Shown in pieces: positions 33,440 to 42,819 of a stretch of DNA of 64,000 nt. Origin of the DNA: PCC-6802 sp943367755 (lineage in GTDB: Bacteria; Cyanobacteriota; Cyanobacteriia; Pseudanabaenales; Pseudanabaenaceae); contig CALRKB020000008.1 of NCBI GenBank assembly GCA_943367755.1, forward strand, positions 62,001 to 126,000, written 5' to 3'. A program made the position numbers and the translations under genes. The notes beneath the pieces are model-generated. The model saw only the letters and a program-made list of their open reading frames with translations. It was not told where the DNA came from and did no database searches. Each line of letters begins with the position of its first letter. Positions within the stretch are counted from its first letter, which is position 1.

Positions 33440-33790
33440 CTAAAAGCCTACTGCTTGGTCGAAGCGAATTTGCTCCAGGGAGCGATCGCCGTAAACAGCC
33501 TCAATTTGCTCCTGGCAGCATTGGATCGCAAAGTCATTCACCTCTTCTGGTTCAATGCCATACAGATACCAGAATACATCGGCCTCAACACGGCAGAAAC
33601 GTGGACGCGAGTCATAAATACGGCACTGGCGCGTTGTGCGATCCAGATTAATGCACCAACCATCATTACCAACCATACTCAGATACAGAGCTAGCTCGAC
33701 CGGTGTAAGGTAGTCCTCTAGATCGGGGCGTTCCTCAGGTGCGAGATGGCAACATGCGCCACAATTTTTAATACATTGCCAAGTCGCCAT
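33440..33790 (-). CDS. YkgJ family cysteine cluster protein
   Basis: 116 residues. The cysteines WQCIKNCGACCHLAP near the start, CINLDRTTRQCRIYDSRP in the middle and FCRVEADVF after it form the CxxxCxxCC...C...C...C pattern of YkgJ/UPF0153 proteins, which probably coordinate zinc or an Fe-S cluster. Function unknown. It stands alone, convergent with the actP gene. The 210 bp between it and the next gene show no clear feature. Confidence 0.88.
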   Translation of the reverse strand: MATWQCIKNCGACCHLAPEERPDLEDYLTPVELALYLSMVGNDGWCINLDRTTRQCRIYDSRPRFCRVEADVFWYLYGIEPEEVNDFAIQCCQEQIEAVYGDRSLEQIRFDQAVGF

Positions 33791-34000
33791 AGGTATAGAG
33801 ATTCAGATGGGTAGAGCGGTTTAGATTTGGAGCTTTCGCTGCCGAGTTGTCATCCTTCAGCTAAAATGCTCATAACTGATCGCATCGGAGAAAGGCTTAT
33901 CTAATAAAGCAGATCGAGCGATCCGAGAACCACGATCTTAACTCATGTTATGTAGAACTTTGTGCTTGGTGATTAAAGTCGCCGGCTATTCTCCCTGCCC

Positions 34001-35557
34001 ATGCCAAACCTAAATGTATCGATCTCCCAACACTACCACGAACGCACTAAGTATGCGCCTGAGACCTTAGCGGCAAACAATCGCGGTTTGGATTGGGATG
34101 CCCAGCCCCTACCATACAAAGAATATAAACTAGGTAAAGTCTACGATCTGAAAGTCTACCTCAATGATCAATTACAGGTAGAGCAGGATGGTCTGCTCAC
34201 AAGTGGGTGGCAGCGACTATCACATCTACTGTTTTGTAGCTATGGTCTAACCGCGAGAGTCCCAACTATGACGGGGGAGTCAATTTATCTGCGGGCAGCA
34301 CCATCCGCCGGTGGCCTATATCCCGCCGAAGTGTACATAATCTCAGGCGGCACCCCGATTCTACCCGCTGGTCTTTACAACTATCAACCCCAGTCCCATT
34401 CCCTCATCCATTTTTGGGAAGATAACGGCGTTTGGGAAGCGCTAACGGCGGCTTGCTTGGGTAATCCTGCGATCGAGCAAACTCGCATGGCGATCGCCAC
34501 CACCGCCATCTTCTATCGATCTGCATGGCGCTACCAGGATCGCGCCTATCGCCGTATTTGTCTGGATACTGGTCACCTACTCGGCAATATCGAGTTAGCC
34601 TGCGCACTCAATGGCTACCGTCCATACCTAGTGGGTGGTTTTGATGATGAGGCGGTCAACCAATTGCTTTATCTCGATGTCTCCCAGGAAGGTGCGATCG
34701 CGATCGTGCCGCTGTTGGATGCAGTTGAAGATGAAGGTAAAATTCCAACTTCTCCCACTGCCATATCTTCACTTGCAATTACTGAGTATCCTTACATTCC
34801 TGACGGTCAATTGTTAGAGTATTTGCATTTAGCAACTCAGATCGACGCTGCTGAGCTCCAGTTAGAGTCCCTGACCGATCCACTGGAACCATTGCAAAAC
34901 CAGGAGGCTGAGGCGGACAAGTATAATTTCCCTTTCTGTACAAAAATCTCTACAATAACATCGCCAATTGACTGGAATGAGAATCTAGAGGGACTAGAAA
35001 ATACGATTCTGCGGCGACGCTCGACCCGTGCATATAGTGGTGGCGACCTGGAATTGAGCGAGCTGAATGCACTACTGGATTTCACCTATCAGCCGCACCA
35101 CTACACCGATCAGCATCTATCTCCCGATCCCGATTATTTTGACCTCAACTTGATCGAGACTTTTCTGGCTGTGTCAGGGGTATCTGGTCTCGAAGAAGGC
35201 TGTTATTACTATGCGCCCAAAGCCCAAGAATTGCGTCAGATCCGCTTTAAGAAATTTAGACAGGAGTTGCATTATCTCTGTCTAGGGCAAGATCTGGGTC
35301 GTGATGCTGCTGTGGTCCTATTCCATACCGCCGATCTCAATAAAGCTGTTGCCAAATACGGCGATCGCGCCTATCGCTATTTACATATGGATGCGGGACA
35401 CCTGGGACAAAAACTGAACCTGGCAGCGATTCACTTGGGAATTGGTGCGAGCGGTATTGGTGGATTCTTTGACGATCAAGTAAATGAAGTACTGGGCATT
35501 CCCGTGGATGAAGCGGTAGTCTACATCACAACTTTGGGGCGACCTGCTTATTCATAA
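34001..35557 (+). CDS. SagB/ThcOx-type nitroreductase-fold oxidoreductase, duplicated
   Basis: 518 residues carrying two nitroreductase-like halves. N-terminal half (about 60-255): YLRAAPSAGGLYPAEVYIIS and AWRYQDRAYRRICLDTGHLL. C-terminal half (about 325-518): LRRRSTRAYSGGDLELSEL and YGDRAYRYLHMDAGHLGQKL. SagB/ThcOx enzymes use FMN to oxidise azolines in ribosomal peptide products, but many cyanobacterial copies lie outside any such cluster. No YcaO, precursor peptide or cyclodehydratase gene is nearby, so a peptide-modifying role is not supported here. The second half ends with GIPVDEAVVYITTLGRP, as in the family. Confidence 0.83.
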   Translation: MPNLNVSISQHYHERTKYAPETLAANNRGLDWDAQPLPYKEYKLGKVYDLKVYLNDQLQVEQDGLLTSGWQRLSHLLFCSYGLTARVPTMTGESIYLRAAPSAGGLYPAEVYIISGGTPILPAGLYNYQPQSHSLIHFWEDNGVWEALTAACLGNPAIEQTRMAIATTAIFYRSAWRYQDRAYRRICLDTGHLLGNIELACALNGYRPYLVGGFDDEAVNQLLYLDVSQEGAIAIVPLLDAVEDEGKIPTSPTAISSLAITEYPYIPDGQLLEYLHLATQIDAAELQLESLTDPLEPLQNQEAEADKYNFPFCTKISTITSPIDWNENLEGLENTILRRRSTRAYSGGDLELSELNALLDFTYQPHHYTDQHLSPDPDYFDLNLIETFLAVSGVSGLEEGCYYYAPKAQELRQIRFKKFRQELHYLCLGQDLGRDAAVVLFHTADLNKAVAKYGDRAYRYLHMDAGHLGQKLNLAAIHLGIGASGIGGFFDDQVNEVLGIPVDEAVVYITTLGRPAYS

Positions 35558-35593
35558 TAGTGATTCTATTGAGAAAATGGTGAAATCTGTATT

Positions 35594-37795
35594 ATGCGAT
35601 CGCACCTAAAACACATAATTTGGTCATGGCGAGGAATTTTAATTGCGGCTCCTACTGCCGCAGCGATCATGCTGCTGTTACGCTTCTCAGGCGCATTACA
35701 GTTTCTAGAATGGGGAGCCTTCGATCTTTTCTTGCGTCTAGCTCCAACGGAGTCAGTCGATCCGCGCATTGCGATCGTTGCCATTGATGAGTCGGATGTG
35801 AGAAAACAAAATTGGCCGCTCTCTGATGCCATCATGGCTAAGCTCTTAACCAAGATTAAACAACAGCAACCACGCGCGATCGGCTTAGACATTGCCCGGG
35901 ATTTACCCGTTCCTGAGGGACAGGCAGATTTAACTAAGGTGTTGAGTACGACACCCAATCTATTTGGCGTAGAGAAGTTACCTGATCGCGACTCATCAGG
36001 TAAAGTCGCCTCTAACGAGAGAATCAATCCTTCACCCGTACTCAAGCAGCTTAACCAGGTAGCTGCAGCCAATTTAGTCTTTGATGATGATGCGAAGGTA
36101 CGGCGTGGTCTATTGTCCTTAGAAAGCCCAAATCAAGAATTAATGCTGGGTCTTGGCCTCCAGATGGCGCTTGTGTATCTGAATGCCGAAAGTAACGTCG
36201 CAAATCCCGATGCTGTGAATCCTAAACGCTTTGAAGCGAATGATGGCGGTTATGTGCGTGCTGATAGTGGTGGACACCAGATCCTGATTAACTATCGACG
36301 TAACGCACAACCATTCCCTACTGTATCGATGACTGAGGTAATGGAAGATCGCATTCCAAAGGATCTGATGCGCGATCGCATCGTTTTCGTTGGCGTGACT
36401 GCAATTAGCATCAAAGATACGTTCATCACTCCTCTTGACGTGGCGACACAAACACCAGGAGTAATCATCCATGCCCATATTGCCAGCCAGTTGATTAGTG
36501 GCGCAATAGATGGACGCACTTATATTAAAACCTGGGCTGAACCTTGGGAATGGCTATGGATTATTGTTTGGACATTCCTAGGAGCCATCCCAATCTGGAT
36601 TTGGCGGCATGGCAGCAGCAATAATCAAAAGCAAGGGATGCTTCTTTCTATTAGCTTTCTGCGTCCCTTAAGCGTATTCCTACTTGGCGGCATATTGATA
36701 GGTAGCACCTATATGGCATTCTTAAGCGGTTGGTGGTTGCCAATCGTGCCATCGCTATTGGGATTTGGAGGTGGCATCGCGATCGCCCTGGCCTATGTAG
36801 CTCGCACCGCCGCAGAAATCCGTGCCCAGTTTGGACGTTACCTCACAGATACAGTGGTGGCAAGTTTACTAGAAAATCCTGAAGGCTTAAAGTTCGGCGG
36901 TGAGCGACGCGAGGTCAGTATTCTCATGTGCGACCTGAGAGGATTCTCATCGACTTCTGAGCGACTACCACCAGAGGAAGTTGTCAAGATTTTGAATATT
37001 TTCCTAGGGCGCATGACAGATATCATCAATCAGTATCAGGGCACAATCGATGAATTTATCGGTGATGCGATTCTGGCAATTTTTGGCGCCCCAATTCAGC
37101 AGCCTGATGATGCCACTAGAGCTGTTGCCTGTGCTGTCGCCATGCAAAGTGCAATGGAAGAAGTGAATGCGGAGATTACAAAACTGAATTTACCAGCGAT
37201 CGCGATGGGAATCGGCATTAATACGGGTGAGGTAGTGGTCGGGAATATTGGCTCTCAGACTCGTGCTAAGTATGCGATCGTGGGCAGTCAGGTCAATCTG
37301 ACATCTCGCATCGAATCATATACAGTTGGCGGCCAAATTCTGATCTCGGAATCCACCTATCTCAAGGCAGGTGATGTCGTCCACACCTATGGCAACATGG
37401 AAGTAGAACCCAAGGGTGTCAAGCAACCAATTACTATTTATGATGTCAGTGGTGTAGCAGGTACATACAGTTTGTTTTTGCGATCGCATGAAAACGCATT
37501 GACTCTTTTAGAGCATCCCATTTCAGTTCGATACAGAATACTGGAAGACAAGCACTTAGATAATGCCATGTTTGTGGGCAGGTTGATTAAGCTCTCGGAT
37601 CATGAAGCAGAATTAGAAGCAGGCCAAGCTTTGCCACCACTTAGCAATATTAGAATCCATGTTGCTGAATATGAAATCTATGCCAAAGTCCTAGATAAGC
37701 AGGTTGATAGTTCTGCCTGTTCATACATCCATTTCACGAGTATGCCTCCTGAAGCGACAGTATGGCTTCAAAAAATCCTGGCTACTAATTCATAG
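35594..37795 (+). CDS. CHASE2 receptor with class III nucleotide cyclase and C-terminal PilZ-like domain
   Basis: 733 residues. An N-terminal helix (about 14-30), CHASE2 sensor domain (about 35-310), three membrane helices (about 318-400), cyclase domain (about 436-610), then a PilZ-like tail (RYRILEDKHLDNAMFVGRLI). Metal residues Asp447 (MCDLRGFSS) and Asp491 (FIGDAILAIFG) and catalytic Asn568/Arg572 (VNLTSR) are present. The purine-selecting position is Glu487 instead of the Lys of adenylyl cyclases, which is the guanylyl cyclase choice; the second position is Ala561. It may make cGMP. The PilZ-like tail suggests input from c-di-GMP. The CHASE2 domain is a close paralogue of that in 7242-9995. 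Confidence 0.87.
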   Translation: MRSHLKHIIWSWRGILIAAPTAAAIMLLLRFSGALQFLEWGAFDLFLRLAPTESVDPRIAIVAIDESDVRKQNWPLSDAIMAKLLTKIKQQQPRAIGLDIARDLPVPEGQADLTKVLSTTPNLFGVEKLPDRDSSGKVASNERINPSPVLKQLNQVAAANLVFDDDAKVRRGLLSLESPNQELMLGLGLQMALVYLNAESNVANPDAVNPKRFEANDGGYVRADSGGHQILINYRRNAQPFPTVSMTEVMEDRIPKDLMRDRIVFVGVTAISIKDTFITPLDVATQTPGVIIHAHIASQLISGAIDGRTYIKTWAEPWEWLWIIVWTFLGAIPIWIWRHGSSNNQKQGMLLSISFLRPLSVFLLGGILIGSTYMAFLSGWWLPIVPSLLGFGGGIAIALAYVARTAAEIRAQFGRYLTDTVVASLLENPEGLKFGGERREVSILMCDLRGFSSTSERLPPEEVVKILNIFLGRMTDIINQYQGTIDEFIGDAILAIFGAPIQQPDDATRAVACAVAMQSAMEEVNAEITKLNLPAIAMGIGINTGEVVVGNIGSQTRAKYAIVGSQVNLTSRIESYTVGGQILISESTYLKAGDVVHTYGNMEVEPKGVKQPITIYDVSGVAGTYSLFLRSHENALTLLEHPISVRYRILEDKHLDNAMFVGRLIKLSDHEAELEAGQALPPLSNIRIHVAEYEIYAKVLDKQVDSSACSYIHFTSMPPEATVWLQKILATNS

Positions 37796-37872
37796 CTGTG
37801 GACTGATATCTACCAGTAAGAATGCCAGTTAGAATATGAGAGCTAAATAATCCTGTTATAGTCTTTTGTATT

Positions 37873-38955
37873 ATGCCTAACTCACTAAAACGTACCCCTT
37901 TATACGATTTACACCTGGCAATGGGAGCCAGACTAGTTGAATTTGGTGGTTGGGAAATGCCAGTACAATATCAGGGCATTGTGGCAGAGCATCAGGCGGT
38001 GCGATCGCATGTGGGTATGTTTGACGTGTCGCACATGGGTAAATTCTCATTTCAGGGTAACGATATTCTCACATCCCTACAAAAATTAGTGCCATCTAAT
38101 CTCGCGAGGCTGCAACCGGGACAAGCCCAATATACGGTGTTGCTCAATCATGAGGGGGGCATTATTGATGATGTGATTTTTTACTTCCATGGTGGTGAGC
38201 GCTGGTCAGTAATTGTGAATGCTGCCACGATCACCAAGGATAAAACCTGGATCGAATCGAATATTGCTGGGCAACTAATCGATAGTTCCGATCAGAAATT
38301 GCTGATTGCGGTGCAAGGGAAAGATGCGATCACAGCGCTCCAACCTTTCGCCAGTGCAAACTTAGATGAGATAAAACGATTTAGCCATATTGAAACGGAA
38401 ATTATAGGCATGTCTAGCTTTGTCGCTCGTACTGGTTACACAGGCGAAGACGGTTGCGAAGTGATGATCGATATTGAGCCAGGTAGGGAACTATGGCAAA
38501 AACTCAGTGATGCGGGTGTAGTTCCCTGTGGCTTGGGATGTCGCGACACTCTACGACTAGAAGCTGGTATGCACCTCTACGGGCAGGATATGAATGATAC
38601 TACTACACCCCTAGAAGCCGATCTTGGGTGGCTCGTACATTTAAAAGAGAAGGATGACTTTATTGGGCGATCGCAATTAGAAGCCCAGAAAGCAACAGGC
38701 TTAACTCGTCGCCTTGTGGCATTGGAGATGGCAGGACGTAATATCGCACGCCACGATTACCCCATTCTCCACGCAGGAGAAACTGTGGGGATAGTTACTA
38801 GTGGCACTATGTCCCCCACCCTCGGCAAACCGATCGCCCTCGGTTACGTACCACCGCATCTAGCTAGCATCGGGCAGACCGTACAGGTAAAAATCCGCGA
38901 TCGCGCGTGTGCTGCTCATGTGGTCAAACGACCATTTTACAAGCCAATTTCTTGA
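37873..38955 (+). CDS. gcvT: Aminomethyltransferase (glycine cleavage T protein)
   Basis: 360 residues. GcvT motifs: TPLYDLHLAMGARLVEFGGW, GIVAEHQAVRSHVGMFDVSH, GYTGEDGCEV and GLGCRDTLRLEAGMHLYGQD with the catalytic Asp, which bind tetrahydrofolate. It transfers the methylene group from the aminomethyl-lipoyl H protein to folate in the glycine cleavage system, needed in cyanobacteria for photorespiration. The other gcv genes are not adjacent. Start ATG 37873; upstream TTATAGT at about 37856 could be a -10 element. Confidence 0.95.
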   Translation: MPNSLKRTPLYDLHLAMGARLVEFGGWEMPVQYQGIVAEHQAVRSHVGMFDVSHMGKFSFQGNDILTSLQKLVPSNLARLQPGQAQYTVLLNHEGGIIDDVIFYFHGGERWSVIVNAATITKDKTWIESNIAGQLIDSSDQKLLIAVQGKDAITALQPFASANLDEIKRFSHIETEIIGMSSFVARTGYTGEDGCEVMIDIEPGRELWQKLSDAGVVPCGLGCRDTLRLEAGMHLYGQDMNDTTTPLEADLGWLVHLKEKDDFIGRSQLEAQKATGLTRRLVALEMAGRNIARHDYPILHAGETVGIVTSGTMSPTLGKPIALGYVPPHLASIGQTVQVKIRDRACAAHVVKRPFYKPIS

Positions 38956-39130
38956 ATACTGAGTGGTGCAGCAATTCTGAATTGAAGGGCATAACACTAG
39001 AAAATTTGAAAATTTGTGCGATCGCGATCGCTAGTCGTCAATGACAGCGATCGCTGCTTATCCTAGTAAAATTGCTTATAGTTAAGTGTACTTAGCGGGC
39101 AGAATAGTCGTTCGCTATGCAATCAATCTG

Positions 39131-39178
39131 CTTAGATCGGCTTAGATCGGCTTAGATCGGCTTAGATCGGCTTAGATT
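39131..39178 (+). repeat. Five 10-bp tandem repeats upstream of the COP23 gene
   Basis: CTTAGATCGG occurs four times without interruption at 39131-39170, then CTTAGATTGA. The period equals one DNA helical turn. The block lies 39-86 bp before the ATG at 39217. The rest of 38956-39216 is non-coding and rich in GCGATCGC. Confidence 0.9.
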
Positions 39179-39216
39179 GAAATGTATTCAGTCCGAAAAC
39201 ACGATTATTAAAACAT

Positions 39217-39858
39217 ATGAAGCTTCAACCATTATCAAACGTTCTAGTTGCTGGTGCAATCGCGCTTGGCAGCGCCCTACCTGTGGCTTTAACCGCTGCA
39301 CAACCAAGTTATGCCGGAAATACCTCATTTTATTGCGGCTGGAGTGGTGGTTATCCTGCTACTGTCGCCGATACTCCGCGTGGCTCTGTTGTGATTATTC
39401 GCTGGAGTTCTGAATATTTTAGCGATGCTGGCTACGACTCCCAAACCCGCTGCAATATTGTTTCCAGCAAGTTCCAATCTTCCTATAGCACTGGCGCTCT
39501 CAACTTTATCACCGCTGGTGTTGTGAATGGATTACCAGTAATTTGCGCTACGGGAGAATCTGGTGGTGCTTGCAGCCACAATACGGTTTTATATACGCTC
39601 AAACCAGGTCAGAATGCTGCGGTCGTAATTCAACGCCTGTATGAAATCAGGTCAGGTGCAGGCGGTGTACTTTACGAAAGTACTAAAGTTGGCGGTAATA
39701 ATGCCAATGTCACTTCGGTCAATATCAAAGACTTTCTCGATAATGCACCCGTAGAATCAGTTACCTCTAAGCCAAGTGTGACGAAACCAGTTACTAATCC
39801 TGCGACTACGCCACCAGTTACTCAACCCGCCAAACCCAATAGCGGTCAAGTTTGGTAG
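39217..39858 (+). CDS. COP23-domain secreted protein
   Basis: 213 residues. A signal peptide is visible (MKLQPLSNVLVAGAIALGS to about residue 33, ending PSYAG). The COP23 domain follows: TSFYCGWSGGYPATVADTPR, TRCNIVSSKFQSSYSTGALN and GLPVICATGESGGACSHNTV, with paired cysteines likely to form disulphides outside the cytoplasm. The C-terminal tail is Pro/Thr-rich (PVTNPATTPPVTQP). COP23 proteins, named after a circadian oscillating protein, have no known activity. It overlaps the next, protease-encoding frame, and COP23-protease neighbours are frequent in cyanobacteria. Confidence 0.85.
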   Translation: MKLQPLSNVLVAGAIALGSALPVALTAAQPSYAGNTSFYCGWSGGYPATVADTPRGSVVIIRWSSEYFSDAGYDSQTRCNIVSSKFQSSYSTGALNFITAGVVNGLPVICATGESGGACSHNTVLYTLKPGQNAAVVIQRLYEIRSGAGGVLYESTKVGGNNANVTSVNIKDFLDNAPVESVTSKPSVTKPVTNPATTPPVTQPAKPNSGQVW

Positions 39859-40757
39859 TTATTTCCCCGCCAGCAAAGCCTGTGTTTAATTGGAGTTGGT
39901 ACCGCATTTTACTAGTCAGAACTGGCAGTCCATTCCTGTGGATATCGCTTGCTAGCCTGTCTGCCAATATCTTTGCCAGTAGGGTGATCGCTTTGCCAAC
40001 TTCCGTACTGCCTCTACCCATATCTAGATCGCCAGTCTTGCCCAAGCAAGCTACCAACTATCTATCTGAGGCAGAACTCAAGGCAATCGCACGTTCAATT
40101 ACAGTTAAGGTCAAAGTTGGTAGAACCTGGGGTTCGGGCATTCTGGTGCGCAAGCAAGCACGGGTATATACTGTGTTGACAAATCAGCATGTGCTTAATC
40201 TTGGCGATCGCGCTAGTATTCAGACCTCTGACGGTCGTATATATCCTGCCCATGTGCGGCGGCAAGAATTTGGCGATCGCGATTTAGCATTACTTCAGTT
40301 CCAATCTCGCTCGAATTATGCGATCGCTTCTTTAGATCGCCCATCCGGTTTGCGAGTGGGAGATCGGGTATTTGCGGCTGGCTTCCCAATTGAATCTGAG
40401 TTTAATGAAGTTGCGAGTCCTAAGTCTGGTAATCCTCCATTACGTGTGGAGGGGGAAAATCCAGTGGGATTTACTTTCATACCTGGACAGATTTCCCTAT
40501 TGCCTACTAAAGTGCTGGTAGGTGGTTATCAGATTGGAGCTACTAATGATGTGCGTAAAGGCATGAGTGGCGGCCCGCTGTTAAATCGTCAAGGTCAAGT
40601 AGTGGGGATTAATGGTATGCATGCTTATCCAATCTGGGGCGATCCCTTCGTGTATACGGATAGATCCCATCCAGAGAAATTGCAGCATGACGTGATGGTA
40701 CGTTCTAGTTGGGCAATTCCGATTGAGACATTTAGCAAAATATTTAATACGTTTTGA
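39852..40757 (+). CDS. Trypsin-like serine protease, exported (1)
   Basis: Up to 301 residues. The start is uncertain: a TTG at 39852 overlaps the COP23 stop, and later GTG or other codons within 60 bases are possible. A hydrophobic stretch (RTGSPFLWISLASLSANIFA) suggests export. The chymotrypsin-fold triad is visible: His in VLTNQHVLNL, Asp in FGDRDLALLQF and Ser in RKGMSGGPLLN. It lies between COP23 and a second similar protease, all in the same direction, so the three probably act together in the periplasm. Substrate unknown. Confidence 0.82.
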   Translation: MVVISPPAKPVFNWSWYRILLVRTGSPFLWISLASLSANIFASRVIALPTSVLPLPISRSPVLPKQATNYLSEAELKAIARSITVKVKVGRTWGSGILVRKQARVYTVLTNQHVLNLGDRASIQTSDGRIYPAHVRRQEFGDRDLALLQFQSRSNYAIASLDRPSGLRVGDRVFAAGFPIESEFNEVASPKSGNPPLRVEGENPVGFTFIPGQISLLPTKVLVGGYQIGATNDVRKGMSGGPLLNRQGQVVGINGMHAYPIWGDPFVYTDRSHPEKLQHDVMVRSSWAIPIETFSKIFNTF

Positions 40758-40766
40758 GGAATTTCT

Positions 40767-41678
40767 ATGAGATTTAACGATGGATTGAGTGCCGTACTGG
40801 CTGGAACGGCGATCACAACGGCGATCATATACATGCAACCGCAAGCCGCACATGCCTTATCTGGTGAAGAAATCAATGACATTGCCCGCGATGTCACAGT
40901 ACTGATTAGAGGTGAGAAGTCAGGTCACGGTTCGGGCGTCATCGTTGCCAAAGATGGCAATACTTACTACGTGCTTACGGCCTATCATGTGGTTAGTGAT
41001 GCGGATAAGTACCGGATTGTCACCGCCGATAAGCAACCAAATGAGATGGACTACAGCAAGGTAAAGCGCCTTGCCAATGCAGATTTAGCAGTTATTCAAT
41101 TCCAAAGTGATAAATCATATCCGGTTGCTAAGTTAGCTAACTCCGATACTACTAAGCAAGGTGCCACGGTATTTGTATCTGGCTGGCCTGCTCCTGGTCA
41201 ATCCATTAAAGAGGTGGTGCGTCAGTTTACAGGTGGGAATGTATCTGAACGCTTGGAAAAGCCATTAGCCGGTGGGTACCAAATGGTTTATACCAATGTG
41301 ACACGTCGGGGTATGAGCGGTGGCCCCGTATTTGATGCTGGTGGTCGGGTTGTAGCGATTCATGGACTAGCAGAAGGCGAAGATGTAAATGCCATCAAAT
41401 CAAGACTTGGTTTGGGATCGGATACCGAGGCCGCAAAATTGAGCCAAATTGCAGGTAAGCCTGGTTTTAATATGGCCGTGCCGATCAACACCTTTTTGAG
41501 CCTTGCACCACAATCTAACTTATATCTGAGCTTGCAGGTAGAAAGTTCATCACCATCTCAACCCGCCACTACCTATGCCCAAACCTATCAACCTACAGAT
41601 AAAGATCGCAACAGCTTAGATGATGTTTGGAAAGGTCTTGAAGTCATCCAAGGAGTTCGCAGCATCTTTGGCTTTTAG
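40767..41678 (+). CDS. Trypsin-like serine protease, exported (2)
   Basis: 303 residues with a signal peptide (GLSAVLAGTAITTAIIYM to about residue 31). The catalytic triad is complete: His in VLTAYHVVSDA, Asp in ANADLAVIQFQ and Ser in RRGMSGGPVFDAGG. It begins 9 bp after the first protease gene, with GAGGAATTT upstream of the ATG. The two proteases are paralogues, for example IARDVTVLIRGEKSGHGSGV against IARSITVKVKVGRTWGSGIL. No PDZ domain is present, so it is not a standard HtrA. Activity on COP23-type partners is speculative. Confidence 0.87.
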   Translation: MRFNDGLSAVLAGTAITTAIIYMQPQAAHALSGEEINDIARDVTVLIRGEKSGHGSGVIVAKDGNTYYVLTAYHVVSDADKYRIVTADKQPNEMDYSKVKRLANADLAVIQFQSDKSYPVAKLANSDTTKQGATVFVSGWPAPGQSIKEVVRQFTGGNVSERLEKPLAGGYQMVYTNVTRRGMSGGPVFDAGGRVVAIHGLAEGEDVNAIKSRLGLGSDTEAAKLSQIAGKPGFNMAVPINTFLSLAPQSNLYLSLQVESSSPSQPATTYAQTYQPTDKDRNSLDDVWKGLEVIQGVRSIFGF

Positions 41679-41708
41679 GGAATAGTGGGATTTTCATATC
41701 CGCGCAAA

Positions 41709-41745
41709 GGGGCAGGCAGGGTCGTCTGTAGATACTGTCTGCCCC
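41709..41745. repeat. GGGCAGA-type hairpin, copy 1
   Basis: Arms GGGGCAG(G)CAG at 41709-41719 and CTGTCTGCCCC at 41735-41745. It lies 30 bp after the second protease gene and may serve as a transcription end, although no T-run follows. Similar hairpins are at 43957 and 46074. Confidence 0.5.
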
Positions 41746-41862
41746 ATCAAGAAGGAAGAGGAAGAAAATCTGATACTTTGTAAGGTAACCCCATTATTTA
41801 CCAGCAAAGGTTATGGTGATGAATATGCATCAAGCAAGTAACCAAATGGTAGTTAGTAAAGC

Positions 41863-42792
41863 ATGATCGCTCAGAATATTGAATTACAGGTATCCCAAGC
41901 GGGGCAGGAACGCATCGATCGCTATCTCGCCGAGCAGTTAGATGGCATATCGCGATCGCGCATCCAAAAGCTGATCGAACAGGGCATGGTATTGGTAAAT
42001 CAGCAAGTTTGTGATGACAAAAAAGCCACGGTTAAATTTGGAGACTTGCTAAAAATTGATATTCCTGAAGTGCAACCTCTTACCCTAGAGCCAGAAGCGA
42101 TCGCACTTGAAATTCTCTACGAGGACGAACACCTTCTAGTGATTAACAAACCCGTTGGCCTCGTAGTGCATCCATCGGCTGGGCATGATTCGGGTACTTT
42201 AGTGAATGCACTTTTGGGACATTGTGCAAATTTATCGGGGATTAATGGCATCCAGCGACCAGGGATCGTGCATCGCCTCGATCGCGATACTAGTGGGGCT
42301 TTAGTCGTTGCCAAAAATGACTTTGCGCACCAACATCTTCAGCAGCAAATCCAGGCAAAAACAGCGCGGCGAGAATATCTGGGCGTTGTGAATGGAGTAC
42401 CTAAAACTATTTCGGGTACGATCGACGCGCCTATTGGTCGCCATCCGATCGATCGCAAAAAAATGGCGGTAATATCCGGTGATGCGGGTAATAGTCGTCA
42501 TGCTATTACCCACTGGATCGTCCAAGAGCGATTGGGGAATTACACCCTGGTTAAATTTGAGCTGGAAACCGGGCGCACGCATCAAATTCGCGTCCATGCG
42601 GCATATATAGGGCATGGGATTGCAGGCGATTCAGTCTATAGCAAGCCCATAAAATATATTCACCGCCAAGCTCTACACGCCTGGAGATTGACCTTCGTGC
42701 ATCCAGTTACAGGTGAAGAGATTAGCGCGATCGCGCCATTACCAAACGACTTTGAGAAATTCCTGACACGTCTACGGCAACAATCAAAATAG
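41863..42792 (+). CDS. rluD: RluA/RluD-family rRNA pseudouridine synthase
   Basis: 309 residues. N-terminal S4 RNA-binding domain (RIDRYLAEQLDGISRSRIQK), then the catalytic domain with PGIVHRLDRDTSGALVVAKN, where the Asp of HRLDRDTSG is the nucleophile, and the C-terminal ELETGRTHQIRVHAAYIGHG. It converts specific uridines of 23S rRNA to pseudouridine; the RluD subtype is suggested by the S4 domain and length. Start ATG 41863, with no strong Shine-Dalgarno. The flanking genes are not functionally related. Confidence 0.9.
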   Translation: MIAQNIELQVSQAGQERIDRYLAEQLDGISRSRIQKLIEQGMVLVNQQVCDDKKATVKFGDLLKIDIPEVQPLTLEPEAIALEILYEDEHLLVINKPVGLVVHPSAGHDSGTLVNALLGHCANLSGINGIQRPGIVHRLDRDTSGALVVAKNDFAHQHLQQQIQAKTARREYLGVVNGVPKTISGTIDAPIGRHPIDRKKMAVISGDAGNSRHAITHWIVQERLGNYTLVKFELETGRTHQIRVHAAYIGHGIAGDSVYSKPIKYIHRQALHAWRLTFVHPVTGEEISAIAPLPNDFEKFLTRLRQQSK

Positions 42793-42819
42793 AAGGATTA
42801 GTTACTGTTGTTATAATTT

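Noticed and set aside
34001..35557. SagB-like gene as part of a ribosomal peptide cluster
   Set aside because: No precursor peptide, YcaO or transporter gene is adjacent.
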